Assembly: GCA_038380795.1 (NCBI GenBank)
Contig: CM076280.1
Coordinates: 8,605,501 to 8,669,500 of the forward strand
From: Pyrocephalus nanus
Taxonomy: Eukaryota > Chordata > Aves > Passeriformes > Tyrannidae
Direction of reading: 5' to 3'
DNA: 64,000 nt
Under the pieces are notes generated by a model, which did not search any database, had not been told where the DNA came from, and saw nothing but the letters and a program-made list of their open reading frames with translations. The translations under genes were made by a program, and so were the position numbers. Shown here piece after piece: positions 56,401 through 64,000 of this stretch (position 1 is the stretch's first letter; every line of letters starts with the position of its first letter).

Positions 56401-59400
56401 GGCCAGTTTAGAGCAATCATTTTGGCAGTGGATTATCCGTCAAACTTCTCATCTTCTGGGGTGTTCACCTTGGAAAATCACTTTAAACTCTTGAGGAAAA
56501 GTTACATCAGAAAAAAGAGGTTTGTGTATTTGTAGGAAGTTCTGTATTGCCAGTTACACCATTTTCCTACACAGATGATTGAGTGAAGTAAAATTACTGC
56601 TTCTTCCTGATAGAGGTGAACTGTTCACTTTGTTTATAACTTCCTTTTCCTTTTGTATCCCAGGGACACGACCAGTGGTTCATGTCTGCTTTGATCAGGC
56701 AAAGACTGAAATCACAGAGGATCAGTGGTGTCAGGAGCTCCCACAGCCCCTTCCAGAGCATAAGCCCTGTGCCATGGAGCAGTGCCTGTACAGGTTGGTA
56801 TTCCTGGGAGTTCAGCTGAATTCCTGCTTCCCTTTCCTCAGCAGTCTCACTTGGGTTGTGGAAGGTGAAAAAACAGAGAAGTATGAATTAGTTTCCTCCT
56901 AATTATAATGGTATAGCAGATCCCAAGCCACACTCTGTCTTTCCTGGTCCCATGAAGTAACTGAGATGTCAGCTGAAGGAATGGGAATAAATGAAAATAT
57001 TTGAGGGCATGGCCAGAGGAAGATGTCTCTCACATCCTTTCCAAGATTGTGCCAACAAAGAGGAGGAGAGCCTTTGTTAATTGTTCTGGACAGAGGACCA
57101 AGAGCCAAGCCTGCCCAGACATTGACTTCATAGAAATTTTAGTGTTTAATAAAAAGTGATTACACTGTGAACTGCAGCTCTTCAGCTTAGGTGCTTTTAG
57201 TCCTTGAAAGCTGTCAGTGCAAGGACTGAAACTGTCTTCTCAATCACATCCAAACAGGGCTTTTGAAACAGAGAAGCTGCTGAATGCTCTGCATGACCCA
57301 TTTCTGTAATCAGTGGCCTCAATAAACCTCCATGATCCAGATGGGAAATAGAGTGATACAATTACTTCCCGTTTAGGTGGAAGATGTCTCAGATAGATGA
57401 ATGCTCTGCTGTCTGTGGAACTGGAGTTGCCCAGCAGAATCTGACCTGTGTTCAGTTCCGTGATGGACTGGAGACTGTGGTGGATGACAGCCTGTGCCCA
57501 GCAGAGGAAAAGCCCCTTTCCCTTGTGCCCTGTGTGGTCAATGTCTGCCCTTTGGGATGGGACAAAGTGAGTTTACTGGCTTGGCTTTTTTTCAGGAATC
57601 TCACAGGGAGCTCTGCACTCGTGATCCACAGGAGGCCAGTTAAGAACCACCAGCTTACTGCTGGAGCTGGGGAGGGTGGTTTGCACCAAGGGAGTCTGCC
57701 CAGTTAAAGCTTCATCCTGTCACTTTAGACAGCTTTGTCCCTCTTAAATTATGCTGCTGATTCATCAGTTCCTAGTGGTGGTTTGTTTAGAGCAGGTGTT
57801 GACTGTGTTCCTTCATTTCTCCTCACAAAACCCAAACCATAAATAACCTCTGGCCCGCTAGGAAATACCTCCCTGGCAAACAGAGGGGTTCTGACATGGT
57901 AGGGAGGATTGCTGGCAGGGAGGGGGGATTCTCAGCATGGGATCAGCGCTCCAAATCTGTACTGGGGAGCCACTGCCAGGTTTACATTTAATGATGGGAA
58001 AGATACTGCTTTAGGCATGTTGTAGGCTTGATCTGGAGGTATCCCCCAGCTTCATTAGATCAGGACTGATGTGGAAAGCAGGTGCCAATGTCAGTCTGAG
58101 TCTTTCTGCTCTGTTCTGAGGAGGAAGATGCACACTTGCTTCAGCCTCTGGAGTCACTTGGGCATATCCCACTGGAAAATCGGACTGTGTATGTCTGGAG
58201 CCCTGTAGCTGGAGAGTGTTCTGTCTCCTGTGGTAGAGGTGAGACCTTTCAGTGCCTGGGAAGTTTGGGGCCCTGGATTTTTTTCCTCTACAGTTCTAAG
58301 TGGAGCTGTGGTCACAATTTTTTTGGAAGAGGCAAGGGGGCCTGGACCAGGCAGAGAATAATTTAGAGAGTGGCCTGGCTGCTAATGTCCTTCAGAGTTG
58401 GGGGGATGAGTGCAGGAAGTGTGGGGCAGAGTTTGCTTGTTTTGTCCATGCAGACACTGCCTGGCCTGCAGTAAAGTTGCTTCCCTTTCTAGGTAAGACT
58501 CAGCTGCAGTATGTTTGTGTGGCTTTTGACACCAAAGAAGAAACCCAAGAAGAAAACTGTCATCCAGTGCCAAAGCCAGAGAGCAGGATGGAAGTCTGTG
58601 ATCTCAGTCCCTGCCCACCAAGGTACAGCAGTTTATCAGGAGACAACGAGCCAGTGAGAGGTCTTTCCATCCTCTCTCTATCTCCAGAGACATGGTAAAG
58701 TGAGGGTCAGGCTACTCTGAGGGTGTTGTCTTCCTCTTCCCTTCTTTGAAAGCACAGCCAGCTGCAGAAGCTGTAGCAGTGCTCCATACTCAGCAAACTG
58801 AGAGCCTTTCCTGGGCTGGTGTATTCTCAGGCAGAAGTAAGTGAAGTCTTTGCAGTTTGAGCCCAGAGAAAAACTGAAAACCTCTTGATCCCTTATTACC
58901 CTGGGGAGGTGGGAACAGATCCATAATTGCAAAAGGTGGTGACACATTTGCCAGCTCTACAGTTTCCACAAGGCATCAAGGAAAGGAGGTAGAATTAAAT
59001 ACAATCAGAATCTGAAATTGCTGCTCTGAAAACTGAAGGAAATTCACTGCACTTTCCTTAGGCTTTGTCGTGTTGCAAACTGCACTGACTGGGGTGACTG
59101 CTGATCTGAAATGTGAGCCAGTGTGTGTGTGCATTAAGAGAATTCCAATTGTACTTCCACAGACTGGAAGTACACTTAAAAAAATTATTTAAGATTGGAT
59201 TTAAAATCCAGTGAAGACAGGTGACAGCTGGAGATATTCTCTGATGGCTGCGTTATTCCAGGTGGCATTACACAATGGGCCCTTTGCAGGAGGGGTGATC
59301 CACAAAGTCCTCTGCTGTGCAAGGGACTAGGAGAGAAGACAGGAGAGATTGTGGCAGACATCCAGGGTGGTGGTTTGCCTCACCCAGAGGAGCAGGAACC

Positions 59401-62400
59401 GTGTAATTTGGAGCTGTGGCCTCCCAGGTCAAAGTGAACCACAAGAGCAGGCACTGGGGAAGAGGGGCTGTCCATGAACTTGTATGGTGTGATCTGGGAT
59501 GTGGCTCAGGGTTGATAAATGGGCCAGAGCTCACTCACCCTGCCCTGTTTGCTGTGGGACTGCAAAGCTACAGCCATCTGAACTTTTCTTACAAGATGCC
59601 ACTCCCTGGACCTCTGGGTCTGATCCCATCTGACTGTTCAGTGGTGTGCGTTTTGGAGGGAGATAAGATTGTTTCTGCAGTTAAGCCTGTGTGTGTCACC
59701 CTGGGGAGGGCTGTGATGGATGCAGAGTGAGACTCAGGGTGTATTTGGAATCTGGCAAAATGCCTTCTGTTTGTGTCCAGCTCCAAACCTGCTCTGGGCT
59801 GCCCAGCCTTGTTCCAAAGGCTGCCTTCCAAATACTGTAAATAGCAAAGAGTGTGAGGCAGAGGGTGAAGAAGGACAAAGCATGAGGGAGCTGCAGTGCA
59901 TTTTCTGCAGTGAGAGAGGGTGGGGATTCATCACTAACTTACTTTTTCTCCTCTGTGCCCTGTCAGGTGGAAGGTGACCCCAGCTGGGCCCTGCTCCTCC
60001 AGCTGTGGGCTCGGCTTAGCTGTGCAGCTAGTCACCTGTGTGCAGATCCACCAAGGCAAGGAGGTTTTGCAGGAGGAACATTTGTGCCCCGTGGCAGAGA
60101 AGCCCCCCACCAGTGTCCCCTGTGTCATCAGAACATGCTCTTACGAGTGGAGCTTCAGCGAGTGGTCAGAGGTACCTGCCCCCATTCAGATGCAACAGTT
60201 TCACAGCCATTCACTGCCCTGAAGCAGGCAGGGGAGGAACACAATTCTGCCTCGTGTATTTGCTTCCCACAGAAATGCTGAACTGTTTCTGGGGGATGTT
60301 TTCCATCCTTTCCACTGCCCTGTGTTTAGCAGCCGTAGGTTTGCTTCCCACCTTTCTCAGCTAGGGTTTTGGCTGCAGTTTAAAAATGGTTCTTGGCATG
60401 CTTTCTTCTGGAATGCTGCAGATATTTTTGGATTTTTTAGGAAGTGGTTCTGCAATTTAAATATATAATTTGGAAGACCCCCTGGAAGGTGGGGCCTCTT
60501 ATAAGCTGACAGAACAAGAGCACCAAAAGTGCAAGGGGGAAAACAGCGTCAGTGAACAAAACATCAGACCTTCCCCCCCAGATCATGCCCTGTCCATGCA
60601 TTTATTTATAAATACCAGCTGGAACACGGAGGTAAAGGACTGTTGGTTTCTTCCTCTGCAGTGCTCAGCCTCCTGTGGGAATGGCATTCAGACACGGCGG
60701 GATTTCTGCCTCCACTCGCAGACCCGCAGGCACGTGGACCCCGTTTTCTGCCGCCGCTTCCCCAAGGCCATCGTGGTGCGTGGCTGCTCCTCGGGGCCCT
60801 GTCCTGAGCAGCTGGGGACCAGGTCCCCTGGGGCAGAGCTGCAGCCAGTGACACCAGCCACACACCTGACAGCAGCTGCAGCTGGCAGGGAGGAGAGATA
60901 CAAGGGCCTGGACCTGCCTCTGTCTGCTGTGCCTCGGGAGCAGACAAAGACCGGCGGAGGTGAGGAGGACGCTGCCAAAAGGTGATTCTTGTGTGCAGCT
61001 GGGTTGTGGTGACCCTGCTGCCATACAGGGACCAGGAGCATGGGAGGGGAATACTTCTGGTGAGGAGGGAAAATATGCTGCTCCAGAATGCCCATGTTAT
61101 CTTGAGTTAGGAACTCACTTCCCTGTGCTTTCCAAAACTGCATTGATTTGGGAGCCCTTGGGACAGCAGCTCAAGGGTTCAAGAAGTATTTGGACAACAC
61201 TCTCAGGCACATGGTGTGATTCCTGGTGTGGCCAGGAGTTGGACTCAGTTGATCCTGGTGTGTCCCTTCCAACTCAGGATATTCCATATGCTAGAATACT
61301 GTGATTCTGTGACTCTTCCCATGCTTTGCCTAGGTGTGCATTTACCTGTTCATTGTGCCATGAAGGGAATGGGCATTGTTTCTCAGCAGCTGTGGTTCCT
61401 TCTGGATGTATTTCTCACCTGTCTCCACTCTCCAGGTGTCTGTGGAAACCTGTTCCTCAATGCCACGGGGATCATCAACATGACGGGTGTGGAGAGCAGC
61501 GACTGCACCGTGGCCATTGGGCGGCCCCTCGGGGAGGAGATCACACTCAGGATCCTGGAGAGCTCCCTCAACTGCAGTGCAGGTACTGCCTGGGGCTGCT
61601 GGGAACCAGCCTGGCCCTTTGGGAAAGCTGCACCTCCTTTGGTGCCCTGAAAGATCCCTGCTGCCTTGGAACTTGTGTAATCTCTGAAACTGTTTTACTG
61701 AGCTTTTCTGTCCCGCTGAGTTGTTGCCAGATGGAGCAAAATGAAGATGATGCTTGTCCTCCCCTCACACAATGTTTTCTTACCTGTTTTGTTGATAGAT
61801 ACGAGATGAAAGGAGCTTATTGGGTTGAAGAAGTTGCTTGTTTTGGCCTGTTAGACTCTTAATGTACCCTCTTGCTGGAACCAGTACAGTTAGATTAGTT
61901 AACTGCACTGTTCTCGTGACAGATTTTGATAAGATAGGGACAAGATGCAGAAATTACTTGATTCCAGACCTATATGAGATCAACTGTGCCTTTTTTTTTG
62001 AAGTAGAATTGTTTCTAGTCCCTTTGCTCCTCGTTCCAGGTGAGGTAGTGCTGTTTTCTGGGCGGATGATGTGGCGGACAGGCTGCAGGAAGCTCCCTTT
62101 GTCCCTGATAAATTCCAGAACGAACACACTGATTGTGAAACAGCGAGTTGTGCTGCCAGGAAACGGGGTCATTCTTCAGTACAGCAGCAGAACTGCAACT
62201 AAAAAATATTACCAAGGTACCTCACTGAAAGCTTTGTTATTGTTTTAGATTAAGGCACCCATGACAAGGTGTTTCAGAGTTCCACGGATGGTTGCCTATG
62301 GAAATCTATAGAAACCTTGCTTCATTATTAGCAGCTAAATAAGCTGCTCTTGGGGAGTGTTAGAATTAGTATTAATTGTGCTCTATTCCCTTATTTTAAG

Positions 62401-63178
62401 GGCAAGCCCTCCACAGGTGTTTGCTGATGCTTGGAGGTTCCCAGATGAAAATCCTTAGAGAAACTGCTCTGTCTCTGTTTAATTTAAATGTTTTCTTTCT
62501 TGGAGATGCTGGATACGTATCTAAATCACATTCTCTTCTGCTCCCTTTGCCCCTGTCAGACTGTGACAAGCAGCTGTTTGGTCCCCAAGGTGAAATAGTG
62601 AATCCTGTGCAGTTGCCTGACCAAAGGCAAGAACACGTGTGCCGGACCTTCATCGACGTGGCTCCCCAGCACCGCATAGCCATCCGTGCCCTGTACACTG
62701 ACCTGGGCACTGGGGGCAACCACACACACTTCAACTACATCCTGGTGAGTCAGGAACCCACATGGGACGATTTGGATGGGAACAGACCCATCTCCTCCTT
62801 TGGGATTTCTGTCCAGTTCAATCACAAATCAGTGTCAGACTCTGATCTCTGTTATGTAAACACCTATGTGAGTGAGAACTACAGAGATCTACTGTATTTC
62901 TTCTAACCTTTGTAGGGCAGCTTTTCCCTGAGTGACCAATTTGCAAGTCTCCAGTATATTTTTTAGGCGCTTCCTTTGCAGGCTGCTGAGATAAAATGGT
63001 TTGGTCTTTCTCCGTGCAGGTCCGTGATGTGAGCACCATGAAGACGATGGTGTTCCATGGGAAACAGCAATTCCTCTGGCAGTCAACAGGCAGCCAAGCT
63101 GAAATTGAATTCCATGAAAACGTTAAGGATCACCAAATCAATTTCTGGGCTGAATATCACGCTATTGAGCACAAATAA
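44413..63178 (+). CDS. ADAMTS13: ADAMTS13, von Willebrand factor-cleaving protease
   Basis: Secreted plasma metalloprotease that trims von Willebrand factor. Twenty-nine coding exons: 44413-44478, 44805-44871, 45608-45891, 46077-46218, 46601-46737, 47440-47523, 47614-47738, 48467-48613, 48950-49084, 49591-49741, 50396-50500, 50972-51123, 51231-51294, 51755-51881, 52189-52337, 53594-53714, 54243-54323, 54574-54755, 54914-55049, 56664-56793, 57377-57566, 58121-58238, 58493-58622, 59967-60171, 60662-60959, 61436-61582, 62040-62216, 62560-62744 and 63020-63178. Total 1397 aa. In order: signal peptide, long prodomain to R196, protease with zinc site HEIGHSLGIPHD (346-357) and M370, disintegrin-like, TSP1 (from 501), Cys-rich with RGDS (615-618), spacer with RRYSKEY (776-782), five more TSP1 repeats, and two CUB domains (from about 1178). 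Donors of exons 7 and 20 are weak. Confidence 0.95.
45608..46218 (+). other. Two ADAMTS13 exons encoding an ADAMTS-type prodomain absent from human ADAMTS13
   Basis: Exons 45608-45891 (284 nt) and 46077-46218 (142 nt) encode 142 residues, with Cys-rich PACPCKEEQ and then [20 protein letters not shown]. The second part resembles the prodomain C.Y.G.V....Y.I.P pattern of other ADAMTS proteases. Basic candidate processing sites follow: KRAR at 183-186 and RLQKR at 192-196. Outer intron phases are 1 and 1. The domain name is inferred by eye. Confidence 0.75.
52012..52152 (-). repeat. CR1 LINE 3' fragment with an internal deletion
   Basis: AGAATCCCAGAATGGTTTGG and following, the CR1 end in reverse. 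The usual block between TGCCATGGGCAGGG and GCTCCAGGCC is missing. It lies just upstream of ADAMTS13 exon 15. Confidence 0.87.
53998..54085 (-). repeat. Short diverged CR1-like fragment
   Basis: TCATAGAATCATAAATATCC then AGGATCATCGAAGTCCAAGT, resembling the reverse of an older CR1 subfamily end. In ADAMTS13 intron 16. Confidence 0.6.
55050..56663 (+). other. ADAMTS13 intron 19
   Basis: 1.6 kb without a recognisable exon, RNA gene or interspersed repeat; only a short A-run near 55763. No TSP1-type CxxxCG coding frame was found in it. Confidence 0.7.
61165..61318 (+). repeat. CR1-type 3' fragment, separate subfamily
   Basis: Contains GGCCAGGAGTTGGACTCAGT then CCCTTCCAACTCAGGATATT and a CTGTGATTCTGTGACTC tail, a bird CR1 3' end distinct from the main set. 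In ADAMTS13 intron 25. Confidence 0.7.
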
Positions 63179-63179
63179 A
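63174..63179 (+). promoter_or_regulatory. AATAAA overlapping the ADAMTS13 stop codon
   Basis: AAA TAA A across the last codon and stop. A second AATAAA at 63639-63644 offers a conventional 3'UTR of about 480 nt; which is used is not visible. Confidence 0.55.
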
Positions 63180-64000
63180 AAGGGCCAGGGCCACTGCACT
63201 GAGAAAGGCTGTGGACCAGTTAATCACTGCTGCCTGTTCAGTGCTTAAGGGCACACAAGTCATTTTATCTTCTTGCAACTGCTTCCCCACCTGTTGAGTA
63301 AGAACAGTATCTCCTGACTCCTTTGGGACCTCAGTTAATATTGATAAAGGTTATGCAAAAGACATGTAACCACCAAATATTTAGCAAATATTCCTCATAT
63401 GGATTTTCTGTCTGTTTTGGTTGGATTTCATGCAGGTGGTGACTTGTCCCTCAAAGCTTGAATGTTTTCAGGAGCTGGCTGAACTTGAGGCACTGCTGAC
63501 CTGGGCAAGCCCTGGTGACAGCTGGCTTTATGTGGGAGGACTAAATGACATCCTGAGGTCCCTCCCCAGCCACCCATTCTGTGCTTCAACTATTATAACA
63601 GTGATCCCACCACTTCTTTACTTCTTTTCTGGGAGAAAAATAAAAGAATTAAGTCTCTTAATGCCAGGTTTGATGCCAAGACTCACTTATTCAAATAAGA
63701 GTAGTAGCTGTGCTGTTAATCTGTATCTTCATTTCGCAGGACCAGTGGTTGAGACTGCATGGGCAAGTTGTAGCAGGGATTAGAGCAGTGGCAAATATTA
63801 GCTCGAGTTTCATTTAAATGTATTTTTTAGGTGTTTGGGTTTTTTGTGTGTTTTTTTTTTGTTTGGGTTTTTTTTTTTTTTTTTTTTTTTTTTGTTTGGT
63901 TTTTTTTTTTTAGTATCTTGAACATTAGACTGTGCTTTGGTCCAAATCTGTCATCTTCCAATCACAATATACTGCTTTAGGGGTGTTTTCTGCACCTGGA
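63180..64000. other. ADAMTS13 downstream flank
   Basis: Probable 3'UTR to about 63660. A possible weak CR1 remnant lies at about 63520-63600 (GACTAAATGACATCCTGAGG). A poly(T)-rich low-complexity block lies at 63833-63911. No further gene is visible before the window ends. Confidence 0.6.

Noticed and set aside
59067..59105. Short frame reading [12 protein letters not shown] in ADAMTS13 intron 23, considered as a relic of the missing TSP1 repeat
   Set aside because: It ends at once in a stop, has no CxxxCG core and no splice sites. The resemblance is too short to mean anything.
59630..59730. [13 protein letters not shown] reading in the same intron, considered as a degenerate TSP1 core
   Set aside because: The second Cys lacks the following Gly and there is no acceptor in phase; probably chance.

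Overview
This is vertebrate nuclear DNA, almost certainly from a bird. The genes are intron-rich with GT-AG splice sites, and about fourteen scattered fragments match the 3' end of CR1, the dominant LINE of bird genomes. The species cannot be fixed from the sequence. The window is the surfeit gene cluster plus its flank, with eight protein genes reconstructed exon by exon: MED22 (-), RPL7A (+), SURF1 (-), SURF2 (+), SURF4 (-), STKLD1 (+), REXO4 (-) and ADAMTS13 (+). In every model all exon phases join in frame and the length fits the family: 140, 266, 295, 265, 269, 641, 410 and 1397 aa.

The layout alternates strictly by strand. Four head-to-head pairs (MED22/RPL7A, SURF1/SURF2, SURF4/STKLD1, REXO4/ADAMTS13) share short CpG-rich bidirectional promoters of about 115, 111, 282 and 485 bp between start codons. 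Three tail-to-tail junctions (RPL7A/SURF1, SURF2/SURF4, STKLD1/REXO4) separate the pairs. The MED22/RPL7A promoter carries a perfect TCTCGCGAGA element and the RPL7A pyrimidine-rich (TOP) start. RPL7A introns 2-5 each hold a C/D box snoRNA: two SNORD24-like and two SNORD36-like.

The first 27 kb (MED22 to SURF4) is housekeeping: Mediator, ribosome, cytochrome oxidase assembly, nucleolus and ER cargo export. STKLD1 is a pseudokinase with a long helical-repeat tail. REXO4 is a DEDDh 3'-5' exonuclease. ADAMTS13 is the secreted von Willebrand factor protease.

The most notable observation is in ADAMTS13. Two exons (45608-45891 and 46077-46218, 142 codons together, phase 1 on both outer sides) encode an ADAMTS-type prodomain that the famously short human propeptide lacks. 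Leaving out both exons keeps the frame and reproduces the human layout. The model also has six thrombospondin type 1 repeats against eight in human. Other points are the paired SNORD24 copies with apparently divided guides, two stop codons embedded in AATAAA signals, a MED22 isoform that ends by reading through a splice donor, and G-rich minisatellites in intron 1 of SURF1 and of STKLD1.
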